Below, piece after piece: positions 53,150 through 62,137 of a DNA stretch of 64,000 nt (position 1 is the stretch's first letter; every line of letters starts with the position of its first letter). A program made the translations under genes and the position numbers. The notes beneath the pieces are model-generated. The model was not told the origin of the DNA. It worked only from the letters and a program-made list of their open reading frames with translations, and made no database searches. Origin of the DNA: a cf. Phormidesmis sp. LEGE 11477 (GTDB taxonomy: Bacteria > Cyanobacteriota > Cyanobacteriia > Phormidesmidales > Phormidesmidaceae); NCBI RefSeq assembly GCF_015207105.1, contig NZ_JADEXO010000001.1:124001-188000 (forward strand), written 5' to 3'.

Positions 53150-56100
53150 ATGAGTTTAATCAAAACCGCCGTTCGATGGCGACACGGCACAGGCGTTTTA
53201 TTTTGCCTTTTAGCACTCTTTGGCGTTCTGGCACTATTCCAATTGCCCCTAGAGTTACAGCCTGGCGGCGACCTCCCCGAAATTAGCATCGCCACGCCCT
53301 ATCTAGGTGCTTCTCCGGCAGAAGTAGAAGACTTGGTAACTCGCCCGATCGAAGAAAGACTCGAAGAGGTCCAGGGTGTCCAGGAAATTACCAGCACCAG
53401 TAATGCGGGCATCAGCAATATCGCTGTTGAATTTGAATGGGGTAACGATATTGATCGTTCCTTAGTCGATGTGCTCAACAAATTACAGCAGGTTGAAGCC
53501 TTACCGGCAGAGGCCGCCGAATCTGATGTAGAGGTGGTTAGCGGTAGCAGTGATGCGATGATGTGGGTTGTTTTAGTGCCAAAGGAAGGTTTTACCGCTG
53601 ATGATTATCACTATCGAGATTTAGTTGACGATGTGATTGTGCCGCGCTTTCGTCAGGTTCAAGGCGTGGGGCAGTTTTTCATATCGGGAGGCAGAGCTAG
53701 AGAAGTTGAGGTGATTGTCGATCCTAAAGCCCTAGCCGATCGCAATCTTACCATCGGTGATGTGGCGACAACCCTGCGTAACAACAACCGTGACATTCGA
53801 GGAGGACCACTAGTATTAGGACGAAGAGAGTACCGGGTACGGACAGTCAGTCGAATAGAAGATGTGGGACAGTTAGAGGGGTTTGTGCTGCGTCGAGATG
53901 AGTCGGGAACGGTCTATCTGGGTGATGTTGCCGAAGCCCGTATGGGACGCGCCATCCAAGATCGCGCCCTCACTGTAAACAACGAACCTGCGGTCGCGAC
54001 AGGCATCGTACGACAGGTGGGGGGAAACGTCCCCGAGATATCCGCAGGGATTAGAGAAGCCCTCGTAGAACTAGAAGAGAGATTTGATCGCGAGGGAGAA
54101 GGGATTACTTTTGAGATTGTTTATGATGAAAATGACTACATCAATGAGTCGATCTCTTTTGTTCAGAGTAATCTAATTATTGGGGCGGTGTTAGCGGCGT
54201 TAGTGCTGCTGCTGTTTCTGGGCTCGCTACGAACCGTAGGGGTGATTGCGATCGCTATCCCCACTACTCTAATCACGGTCTTCATCGTCTTCTATCTCTT
54301 AGACCGTACGCTCAATGTCATTAGCTTAGCGGGATTAGCTTTTGCCGTTGGGATGGTCGTAGACAATGCCATTGTTGTTTTAGAAAACGTCTTTACTCAC
54401 ATGCAGCAGGGCAAAACGCCGATGAGAGCTGCGATTGACGGCACACAGGAAGTCGGCGGTGCAATGCTCGCGTCTACCCTAACGACTGTCGCTGTGTTTG
54501 CGCCGATCGTGCTAGTGACTGGAGAAGCCGGGCAGCTCTTCTTTGATATCGGGATTGCGCTTTCTGCTTCGGTGCTATTCTCCCTGTTTGCTGCCTTGAC
54601 CCTGATTCCAATGCTGGCAGGTCTCTTTCTCAGCCGATCCGAAGCCGAACAAATGCTGTCAGGTGGAGAGTATCGAGGCGGAAATTGGTTAGAGCGAACT
54701 GTCGCTCAAACTTCGGCTGTATTTCGCCACTTTCAAGGTAGATTAGAGCAATTTATCTTAAAGACAGTACAGTGGTCGATTGGTAGAGGAAAATTAAAAC
54801 GTCGCCTGATCGTTCTATCACTCCCCGTCGTCTTATTATTCGCTAGCTTTCTCCTATTACCGCCCGCCGACTACTTACCAGAAGGCAATCGTAATATGAT
54901 TATCTGGCTAGCCGAACCCTTTCCGGGTACGAGCATTCCCGAAGGGATTGAACTGTCTCAAGCGCCCAGAGATTTTATGAGCGCTCAGCCGGAAATCTTA
55001 CATACCGTTTCTGTACATCGTTCGAGCGACAGATTCATTGGCGGTTTCCTCAAGTCTGAAGAAACAACCAGCAACAAGCTAGATAATCTAGTCAGTCTTC
55101 TGGGCGCTAAAAGCAGCGACTTTCCGGGCTATCGCTTCCTTGTCCCGATACGCGCCTCTATTTTCGAAAATCCAGGCAAAGAATTTGAAGTACAAATCAT
55201 TGGTGCAAACTTAGAAGAAATAGACGCACTACAAGAACAAGTCAGACAACAAATCAGTGAACTATCAGGCATTGAAAATGTTCGTTCCAACTTTGTCACT
55301 GGCGCACCAGAATTGCAGATAATACCCAACCGCGAACGTTTGGCAGAAGTGGGTCTATCTGAAGGTGAAGTCGGTGAAATGGTACAGGCTGCTTTGGGTG
55401 GGCTGAGGGTCTCAGAATTTGTCGATGGGAAACGCGAACTAGATGTTTCGGTTGAACTGCGAGATACCTTTGTAGAAACGCCCGAACAATTGCGACAGCT
55501 AGCCATTTATAACGGCAATGGTCAAAGCATTCAGCTAGCCGACGTTGCTGAAGTATTAGAAACAACCGGGGCAGATGCCATTAACCACGTGGGTTTAGAA
55601 AGATCGATCACTTTGACCGCCTCTGTCTCCAGAGAAGCGCCACTAGGTGCATTAGTTGACCAAGTAGAACAAGACATCCTTGAGCCGCTGCGTACAGCAC
55701 TCCCTTCAGGTGTCAGAGTTGAGCTAGCAGGGTCGGCAGACGTTTTGAGTGAAACGCTCTTTCAGTTAGGCTCTATCTTCTTACTTTCTCTCTTAATCAC
55801 TTACTTACTACTGGTTGCGCTGTATCGCTCTTTTGTCTACCCGCTGTTGATTATGGCAACTGTTCCGATGGGTCTGACGGGTGCGTTGCTTTGTCTGGCG
55901 ATCGCAAACACTATTCCCGGAGTCGTCGTTCCGTTAGACATGATTACAGGGTTAGGGTTTGTCATTCTCACTGGGGTAGTGGTAAACAACGCAATTCTGC
56001 TGATTGACCGGGCCCTTCAGCTTCAAGAAGAAGGGATGGAATACGATGCCTCTTTGTATTGTGCGGTGCGCGATCGCTTACGACCCATCTTCATGTCCGC

Positions 56101-56344
56101 CGGGACGAGCGTTCTCGGCATGCTACCGCTAGCAGTCCTTCCAGGGAAAGGCGCTGAGCTTTATCAGGGCTTAGGTATCGCACTAACGAGTGGTTTGGCT
56201 TTATCTACTTTCTTAACGCCGACAGTCATTCCTGCACTGATGGGGTTAACACGAGATTTTCAGTCTAAAAGGAATCAGAAAGTGAAAGATTACAATCGAG
56301 AAAAAGACGTGGAATTAACGTTAGGTCAACATCAAAACAATTGA
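53150..56344 (+). CDS. RND efflux pump permease (HAE-1 family-like)
   Basis: A 1064-residue RND transporter with twelve predicted membrane segments. The N-terminus includes FQLPLELQPGGDLPEISIATPYLGASPAEVEDLVTRPIEE; the proton-relay region is GLAFAVGMVVDNAIVVLENVF, with the classic D in VDNA and the adjacent helices; the second half repeats the pattern (GVVVNNAILLIDRALQLQEEG). Two periplasmic loops bind substrate. Operon context suggests export of a toxic or signalling compound. Specificity unknown. Confidence 0.93.
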   Translation: MSLIKTAVRWRHGTGVLFCLLALFGVLALFQLPLELQPGGDLPEISIATPYLGASPAEVEDLVTRPIEERLEEVQGVQEITSTSNAGISNIAVEFEWGNDIDRSLVDVLNKLQQVEALPAEAAESDVEVVSGSSDAMMWVVLVPKEGFTADDYHYRDLVDDVIVPRFRQVQGVGQFFISGGRAREVEVIVDPKALADRNLTIGDVATTLRNNNRDIRGGPLVLGRREYRVRTVSRIEDVGQLEGFVLRRDESGTVYLGDVAEARMGRAIQDRALTVNNEPAVATGIVRQVGGNVPEISAGIREALVELEERFDREGEGITFEIVYDENDYINESISFVQSNLIIGAVLAALVLLLFLGSLRTVGVIAIAIPTTLITVFIVFYLLDRTLNVISLAGLAFAVGMVVDNAIVVLENVFTHMQQGKTPMRAAIDGTQEVGGAMLASTLTTVAVFAPIVLVTGEAGQLFFDIGIALSASVLFSLFAALTLIPMLAGLFLSRSEAEQMLSGGEYRGGNWLERTVAQTSAVFRHFQGRLEQFILKTVQWSIGRGKLKRRLIVLSLPVVLLFASFLLLPPADYLPEGNRNMIIWLAEPFPGTSIPEGIELSQAPRDFMSAQPEILHTVSVHRSSDRFIGGFLKSEETTSNKLDNLVSLLGAKSSDFPGYRFLVPIRASIFENPGKEFEVQIIGANLEEIDALQEQVRQQISELSGIENVRSNFVTGAPELQIIPNRERLAEVGLSEGEVGEMVQAALGGLRVSEFVDGKRELDVSVELRDTFVETPEQLRQLAIYNGNGQSIQLADVAEVLETTGADAINHVGLERSITLTASVSREAPLGALVDQVEQDILEPLRTALPSGVRVELAGSADVLSETLFQLGSIFLLSLLITYLLLVALYRSFVYPLLIMATVPMGLTGALLCLAIANTIPGVVVPLDMITGLGFVILTGVVVNNAILLIDRALQLQEEGMEYDASLYCAVRDRLRPIFMSAGTSVLGMLPLAVLPGKGAELYQGLGIALTSGLALSTFLTPTVIPALMGLTRDFQSKRNQKVKDYNREKDVELTLGQHQNN

Positions 56345-56395
56345 GCCCAAATTTTCGTACAAGAGTTTCCCTAGTTTTTTACACAGCACAAAGTC

Positions 56396-57412
56396 ATGAG
56401 TAACAAAATCACAAAAATAGCTATTGCCTCACTAACCGGGCTTTTGGCAACGGTGGCAGTCGCTGCCAAAACAAATCTTCAGTGGACAGACGCATCGCCC
56501 CTTCCCGTAGAAAGACAAGAAATTTATGCTGATGTCAGAGACGACAGAATATACACCCTCGGTGGCTTGTTTGCAGGCGCACAAAACGTTGGAGACGATT
56601 TTCTCGAATATGACGCATCTAGGGATGTATGGACTGAGCTAAGCCCCTTGCCGGAAACGCGCCATCACGTTGTTGTCTCTATTATTGAAGACAAACTGTA
56701 TGGAATCGGTGGATTTGCGGGAGGCTTTCCTGGCTGGGAAGCCCAGAGCGACGTATTTGTTTACGACTTTAATACTGAGGAATGGACTGAAAGTACGCCT
56801 CTACCAGAACCGCGCGGTGAACATACGGCTGCGGTTATAGATGGGAAGATTTATGTGGCGGGCGGGCGCTTTAAAGGAACGCCTGAGTCGGCAGATTTCA
56901 ACAGCCATTTTGATACGGCTAGCATGGTAGTTTTCGATCCTATTGCAGAAGAGTGGTTATCTGCGCCTGATATGCCGACTGCTCGAAATAGCCACGCAGC
57001 GGCAGTTATTAACGGGAAAATGTACGTCGTTGGCGGGCGACAATTTACAGAACAAGAGAATGGTGAGTATGCAAACGTCAATGTAGCGAGCCTTGAGGTT
57101 TACGATCCGGCAGCAGAAAGCTGGGAAACCCTTGCCCCACTCCCCCAAGCCGCAGGGGGAATAACCGCAGCAGTTCTAGACGGGAAGCTCTACGCCTTCG
57201 GCGGTGAACAATGGGTTCCAGAGAAAACGGTAATTGCTGAATCCTGGGTTTACGATCCGGCGTCAGACCAGTGGACTGCGGCTCCAGACATGCCAACGCC
57301 ACGTCATGGAATCGCGGCAGGAGTAATTGGTAACCGGATCTATGTATTAGGTGGTGCAACAGAAACTGGAGCTGGGGCCGTTAGTACAAACGAGACTCTC
57401 GTAGTGCGCTGA
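56396..57412 (+). CDS. Kelch-repeat beta-propeller exported protein
   Basis: A 338-residue protein with a signal peptide (KIAIASLTGLLATVAVAAKT). Five or six Kelch units follow: GGLFAGAQNVGDDFLEYDAS, GGFAGGFPGWEAQSDVFVYD, GGRFKGTPES, GGRQFTEQENGEY, GGEQWVPEKTVIAESWVYD and GGATETG; each has the double Gly and distal YD/W positions. Kelch propellers bind proteins or sugars. It is the last gene of the RND operon, 51 bp after the pump gene; coupling of a periplasmic Kelch protein to an RND unit is unusual. Confidence 0.88.
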   Translation: MSNKITKIAIASLTGLLATVAVAAKTNLQWTDASPLPVERQEIYADVRDDRIYTLGGLFAGAQNVGDDFLEYDASRDVWTELSPLPETRHHVVVSIIEDKLYGIGGFAGGFPGWEAQSDVFVYDFNTEEWTESTPLPEPRGEHTAAVIDGKIYVAGGRFKGTPESADFNSHFDTASMVVFDPIAEEWLSAPDMPTARNSHAAAVINGKMYVVGGRQFTEQENGEYANVNVASLEVYDPAAESWETLAPLPQAAGGITAAVLDGKLYAFGGEQWVPEKTVIAESWVYDPASDQWTAAPDMPTPRHGIAAGVIGNRIYVLGGATETGAGAVSTNETLVVR

Positions 57413-57478
57413 TTGAAGCTTGAAAGTGTCCCACACAAAATGCGCCTCTCCTCACGCCATGCTCAGGCATCAAACTTA

Positions 57479-58072
57479 CTAGCTGATACCAACCAATACT
57501 GAATGGCCAAATTCCGCAGCTGCTCTGTAGCAATCAATGAGACCTTGTAGCTCAGATGTTAGGCTTTCCCTCCACGCTTCTATTGGTCTCCTAGATCCAA
57601 GATCGAAGCTTGCAACCAGACGCTCGATCTCGATATGCTTCATCAATTCTGCTAGCTGTTGCGAAATCTGATGCGAGACGATGTAAAGGTCTGATTCGTA
57701 GCAGGGTTCTGTTTCGTGAACCCATCTTTCTGCTCCCGAAATGGCTATTCTTGCCAGCTCATTTGCCTGTGCTTCATGGCGTGAATTAAACGCTGTTAAT
57801 AACAAAGCTTCGTGGATCTCATGCGTCTTTTCAAGATAGCCTGTGGGAAATCTTTGTACATTTAGTAAGCGTTCTCTTAATCTTTGAATAGCAACTGGAG
57901 ACTGGCCCTCTGTGATTTCTTCAATCTCACCATCATCGATTTGTTTGAACCACCAGTACATTCCTGAGCCGTATCCCCACAGGCGACTAAACACTGCCCT
58001 GAGTTCTTCGTCCTGTGACAACTGCGAAAGGATAGAGTCAGGAACTACTTCATAATAAGTCGAGATGCCCAT
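57479..58072 (-). CDS. DUF1877-like protein
   Basis: About 197 residues from the ATG at 58072 (MGISTYYEVVPDSILSQLSQDEELRAVF). The pattern matches DUF1877-like proteins (unknown function). An upstream in-frame extension to 58135 would add HLALLF repeats encoded by tandem 18-bp DNA repeats and is probably not translated. No motif of known function was seen; it is soluble. Confidence 0.7.
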   Translation of the reverse strand: MGISTYYEVVPDSILSQLSQDEELRAVFSRLWGYGSGMYWWFKQIDDGEIEEITEGQSPVAIQRLRERLLNVQRFPTGYLEKTHEIHEALLLTAFNSRHEAQANELARIAISGAERWVHETEPCYESDLYIVSHQISQQLAELMKHIEIERLVASFDLGSRRPIEAWRESLTSELQGLIDCYRAAAEFGHSVLVGIS

Positions 58073-58091
58073 AGTTACGCCTGGTGCATAG

Positions 58092-58145
58092 TGAAACAAC
58101 AGTGCCAGATGAAACAACAGTGCCAGATGAAACAACAGCGCAAAG
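58092..58145. repeat. 18-bp tandem repeat, three copies
   Basis: TGAAACAACAGTGCCAGA at 58092 and 58110, third copy at 58128 with three changes. It overlaps the 5' side of the DUF1877-like gene and in the minus frame would encode HLALLF. Likely affects its promoter or leader. Confidence 0.95.
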
Positions 58146-59005
58146 TAAAAAGCTCACTGTTGAGGAGAGTGTTCAGCAACGGCAGGTTTAGGAAGACAGT
58201 GATGTTGTTATTCATTTTAACTGCGTTCTTGGATATGCTAACTTTTGAAAAAGTTTTGGGGATAGAAGTTGAACACAGCAATTTCTGATTACATCAGGCC
58301 CAGTTTTGAGCAATCGATTTAGGTAATGTACTGGTATCAAAATTATGGTTGCTCTAATCAAACCAAAGACGATATACTAGCTTCTTCTGGCAATTTCGCT
58401 GTTTTGTCCAAGACGGAATTCTAAGATAAAACGTTGAAGCGCTCAATCAAGAGCCGCAGTAAAAAGAGCCATCGCTGAAAAGCGATGAAACAAGAGCGAT
58501 TATACGGTCATATGCTGCGAGAGTCTCTATCAGACCTTCTAGGCTTTGCCGTTTTGGGATAGGCCCCACATTGCAACATCCTCTCGGTGAGTAGGTTTCT
58601 ACCCTTCACACTTCAAACGGGACAGGCAATTCAAGGCTGCTTTATCGCCCTTGTATTACATGCCTGTGTCACCCTACCGAGTCCATAACCTGACCCATTT
58701 TCCTTCAGTTCGTTTAGTTAGTGCCTAGTCGTCTAGACACAGATGCTGAGGCAAACAGCTATTGAAGCAAACAGCGACTAAGTTGCGCTCAATCACGGAT
58801 GGTCTGCACTTAGCACTCCATTCGCTTGCCTTGTTTCGCTTTTCTTGGTGTGCTCTCTAAGATTCTGGGCGTTTCGGCATCAGATAATCTCTGGCACTAA
58901 TCTTTGGTGGCCTAGCTTCAAGCAGAATCTGCTTTTGACGGCACTCTCGACTCAATCTGACATTTTTTATCACCTTACGTACCTAGAATCTAGGTTGTTT
59001 TTCAC
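58146..59005 (+). other. Long leader/promoter region of the deaD gene
   Basis: 860 bp with no convincing gene. A GAAA-capped hairpin CATCGCT-GAAA-AGCGATG lies at 58470-58487, in the region that may be the 5' UTR of the RNA helicase gene. Long structured leaders are known for cold- and redox-regulated RNA helicases in cyanobacteria, so regulation by RNA is plausible. Small frames (e.g. 58845-59045) show no recognisable product. Confidence 0.45.
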
Positions 59006-60730
59006 ATGCCCGCTACCGAAACATCTTTCAAAGATCTCTCACTGATTCCTGCTGTCCTCCAATCCTTAGACGATGCCGGCTACGAGTCACCGACACCGAT
59101 TCAGGCGCTTACCATCCCACCGATCTTGGACGGCCAAGATATCATCGGCCAAGCGCAAACCGGCACCGGTAAAACCGCCGCCTTTGCCCTCCCAATCCTC
59201 TCCCAAATCGACGTCTCTAATACCGATCCCCAGGCTTTGGTGCTAGCCCCCACCAGAGAACTCGCCCTGCAAGTCGCTGAAGCGTTTCAGGGCTATGCCT
59301 CGCATATCAAAGGCTTTCATGTGCTGCCGATCTACGGTGGGCAAAGCTATCAGGTTCAGCTCAGGCAGCTCAGAAGAGCGGCGCATGTGGTCGTCGGAAC
59401 ACCTGGCCGGGTAATCGATCACATTAAACGTGGCACGCTAAAGCTAGACAATCTCAAGTTCTTGGTGCTGGATGAAGCCGATGAAATGCTGCGGATGGGC
59501 TTTATTGACGATGTGGAGTGGGTGATTGCTCAAACGCCTAAATCCCGCCAGGTGGCGCTGTTTTCGGCTACTATGCCCAACGCCATTCGCAAGATCGCCC
59601 AAAAGTATCTCAACTCGCCCCAAGAGCTCGCGGTCAAAAACCAATCCAAGACAGCTGATACTATTCGTCAGCGCTTCTGGCCTGTCAGCGGCTACCACAA
59701 GCTCGATGCCCTTACCCGCATTCTAGAGGTCGAAGATTTTGACGGCATGATCGTTTTTGTCCGCACCAAAGTCGCCACCGTCGAGCTGTCCGAAAAGCTA
59801 GAAGCTAGAGGCTACAACACTGCCCCTTTGAGTGGAGATGTCCCTCAAAACCAGCGCGAGCGCACCGTAGAGCGGCTAAAGCAAGGCAAGCTCGATATTC
59901 TGGTCGCCACTGATGTCGCCGCTAGGGGATTAGACGTAGAGCGCATCAGCCATGTGATTAACTACGATATGCCCTACGACCCTGAAGCCTACGTTCATCG
60001 GATTGGGCGCACGGGCCGAGCGGGTCGAGAAGGTGAAGCCATCCTATTTGTCACTCCGCGTGAGAAGCGCCTGCTAAATTCAATTGAGCGCTCGACGAAG
60101 CAAAGAATCGAGCGGATGGAGATGCCTTCTACCGAAGTCGTCAACGATCAGCGAATTGAACGCTTCAAGCAAAAGATTACCGACACGCTGGCTCAAGAGG
60201 ATTCGGCTTTCTTCACTAAAATTTTGGAGCAGTATGAGCAAGAACATGATGTGCCAGCGATTGAGATTGCGGGCGCGCTGGCGAAGCTATTACAAGGCGA
60301 TGAGCCATTGCTGCTAGAAGAAAAGGCGTTAGGAAAGGGTGGACCAAAGCGCCGCGATGCCGGTTCTGGTGCGGCTACGCAAAGCGTAGGCATGGAGCGC
60401 TTTCGTATCGAGGTGGGTAAAGAACACAGCGTGAAGCCGGGTCATATTGTCGGTGCGATCGCCAACGAAACTGGCCTTGCCAACAAATATATCGGTCGCA
60501 TCAGTGTCTACAACGACTACAGCACCGTCGATCTCCCTATCGGCATCCCCAAAGAGACCTTCGACCTGCTCAGGCGCGTAGAAGTCTTAGGCAATCCAAT
60601 GAACATCACCAGCCTAGGCAAAACCCGCGACGATGGCAACTGGCGCGAAGGTAAGCCCAAGCGCCGCCGTAATACTAGAAGCGGCCCTCCTTTCAAAAAG
60701 AAGCGCCGCAAAGATAAGGCATCTGTTTAG
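59006..60730 (+). CDS. deaD: DEAD-box RNA helicase, DeaD/CsdA-like
   Basis: A 574-residue helicase. Motifs: Q-motif region (GYESPTPIQALTIP), I (AQTGTGKT), Ia (PTRELALQV), II (LDEADEML), III (SATMP), IV-VI (LVATDVAARGLDVERISHVINYD, HRIGRTGRAGREG). The C-terminal part holds a DbpA-type RNA-binding domain (GMERFRIEVGKEHSVKPGHIVGAIANETGLANKYIGRISV) and a highly basic tail (KPKRRRNTR, KKKRRKD). It unwinds RNA duplexes in cold or redox stress and ribosome biogenesis; CrhR is the cyanobacterial analogue. A long leader precedes it. Confidence 0.93.
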   Translation: MPATETSFKDLSLIPAVLQSLDDAGYESPTPIQALTIPPILDGQDIIGQAQTGTGKTAAFALPILSQIDVSNTDPQALVLAPTRELALQVAEAFQGYASHIKGFHVLPIYGGQSYQVQLRQLRRAAHVVVGTPGRVIDHIKRGTLKLDNLKFLVLDEADEMLRMGFIDDVEWVIAQTPKSRQVALFSATMPNAIRKIAQKYLNSPQELAVKNQSKTADTIRQRFWPVSGYHKLDALTRILEVEDFDGMIVFVRTKVATVELSEKLEARGYNTAPLSGDVPQNQRERTVERLKQGKLDILVATDVAARGLDVERISHVINYDMPYDPEAYVHRIGRTGRAGREGEAILFVTPREKRLLNSIERSTKQRIERMEMPSTEVVNDQRIERFKQKITDTLAQEDSAFFTKILEQYEQEHDVPAIEIAGALAKLLQGDEPLLLEEKALGKGGPKRRDAGSGAATQSVGMERFRIEVGKEHSVKPGHIVGAIANETGLANKYIGRISVYNDYSTVDLPIGIPKETFDLLRRVEVLGNPMNITSLGKTRDDGNWREGKPKRRRNTRSGPPFKKKRRKDKASV

Positions 60731-60737
60731 GTCGGAT

Positions 60738-60822
60738 TTCGACTCCGCTCAACTCTCGGGGCACAAGTTCTGCAAGTATCTAGCACTTGTGCCCCCTAGC
60801 CTGTAGGCCGAGCGGAGTCGAA
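60738..60822. repeat. Dispersed palindromic repeat, copy 2, nested with inner hairpin
   Basis: Outer arms TTCGACTCCGCTC (60738-60750) and GAGCGGAGTCGAA (60810-60822) carry the same core as the element at 40606-40653. Inside, GGGGCACAAGT (60758-60768) and ACTTGTGCCCC (60785-60795) form an 11-bp stem with a 16-nt loop. It lies between convergent deaD and desA genes and probably acts as a bidirectional terminator. Confidence 0.85.
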
Positions 60823-60824
60823 GC

Positions 60825-61865
60825 CTAAAACCCTGCCTCACGGAAAGACTGATACGCCTTCTCTGGATGGTACAGGTGACACTGGCTAACGATGTCCATC
60901 ATCAGCTTCCAGGTAAACTTGCGCTCAACAATGTGCTCGCCCCAGTTCTCTTTGAGATTGGCATGGGCGGCGCGGAGGTTGTATGAGGGGATGCCGGTCG
61001 AAACGTGATGGGGAACGTGGACGTTGATGTCGTGGCAGAGGAATTCCACCCAGCGAGGATAAGTGCAGTGAACCGTACCGGCTAGCTGCGCTGCTCCCGC
61101 ATTCCACTCGGCTTCTGGCAGAAACTGAATTTCGGGAATGGTGTGATGCACGATGGTAAACGTGCTCATCCAAAAGTGGTAAACCATCCAGGGCACCAGC
61201 CAGAACTTGACGAAGCCCCAAAGGCCAGTTGTAGCAATCAGAATCGGGAAGGCAACAGCGGCGAAGATAGCGACTACGACAATTGAGAAAAGCGCTTTGG
61301 CGCGATCGCGTTCTCTAAAATTCCGTAAGTCAAAGTGATACATCGCCCAGTGGCCAATCGAGCCCATCCACCAAAAGTAGCTGCGGATGCTGCGCTGAAG
61401 AAACCGCATGACTGGAGAATAGCTGAGGTAATCTTCGATGCGTAGCGGCGTCCAGGCATTGTCTTCTTCCATCTTGTTGGTGTGCAGATGGTGATGATCG
61501 TGCAGCAAACGCCAGCAGTGAAACGGATAGATCAGCGGCAAGAAAGCCAAATGACCGACTAAATCATTGACCCAGCGCTTCTTGGCAAAAGAACGATGGC
61601 CCGCGTCGTGGCCAATCACAAAAAAACCGGTCAGCGCCGTACCGGTAAAAAACCAGCTAAAAGGAAGCAAAAATGAAGGGAGAAAAACGATGGCGCAGTA
61701 GCCCAACACGACGGCTGATACGCTGATAAGAACGTGCTTCCAAGCTTTGCTCGAATCTTTCTCAAAGTAGACCCGAGGAAGGCTACGGATAATCTCTTTG
61801 AGCTGCAGGGATGCTTCTGGGGTCTCGGGACGCACAGTCGCAAACCTTTCTGTTGTGGCGGTCAA
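60825..61865 (-). CDS. desA: Acyl-lipid Delta12-type fatty acid desaturase
   Basis: A 346-residue membrane di-iron desaturase. Histidine boxes: [17 protein letters not shown] and HVPHHV; four hydrophobic segments surround them. The sequence [34 protein letters not shown] is characteristic of DesA (Delta12) of cyanobacteria. It inserts a double bond into membrane-lipid acyl chains at the thylakoid/plasma membrane, with ferredoxin as donor, and is a cold-adaptation gene. It converges on deaD, another cold-associated gene. Confidence 0.92.
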   Translation of the reverse strand: MTATTERFATVRPETPEASLQLKEIIRSLPRVYFEKDSSKAWKHVLISVSAVVLGYCAIVFLPSFLLPFSWFFTGTALTGFFVIGHDAGHRSFAKKRWVNDLVGHLAFLPLIYPFHCWRLLHDHHHLHTNKMEEDNAWTPLRIEDYLSYSPVMRFLQRSIRSYFWWMGSIGHWAMYHFDLRNFRERDRAKALFSIVVVAIFAAVAFPILIATTGLWGFVKFWLVPWMVYHFWMSTFTIVHHTIPEIQFLPEAEWNAGAAQLAGTVHCTYPRWVEFLCHDINVHVPHHVSTGIPSYNLRAAHANLKENWGEHIVERKFTWKLMMDIVSQCHLYHPEKAYQSFREAGF

Positions 61866-62137
61866 AAGTCAACACTCCTTTGAAGGTCGAAAATAAAGAT
61901 CGAAAAAGCACCTCGTTTCGTTAAGCGATCGCTCCTTTGAATCAAAAATGCTTCAGAAACCTTAACATTTATCACCTCACTGAGGGAGGGAGATAGCGAA
62001 GTTATACGGCATTTTTCGTACATTTTTCGTACACCGTATGCCTTTGGTTGCTTTTACAGTTTTGCCATAGGATAAAAGAATCCCCTAATCTGTCTACTTA
62101 GCTAACCTTCTTCAGCCAATACTTCAACCAAGCTTCT

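Noticed and set aside
55129-55565. Leftward frames inside the RND pump gene
   Set aside because: Shadow of the pump coding sequence; no ribosome binding site or recognisable product.
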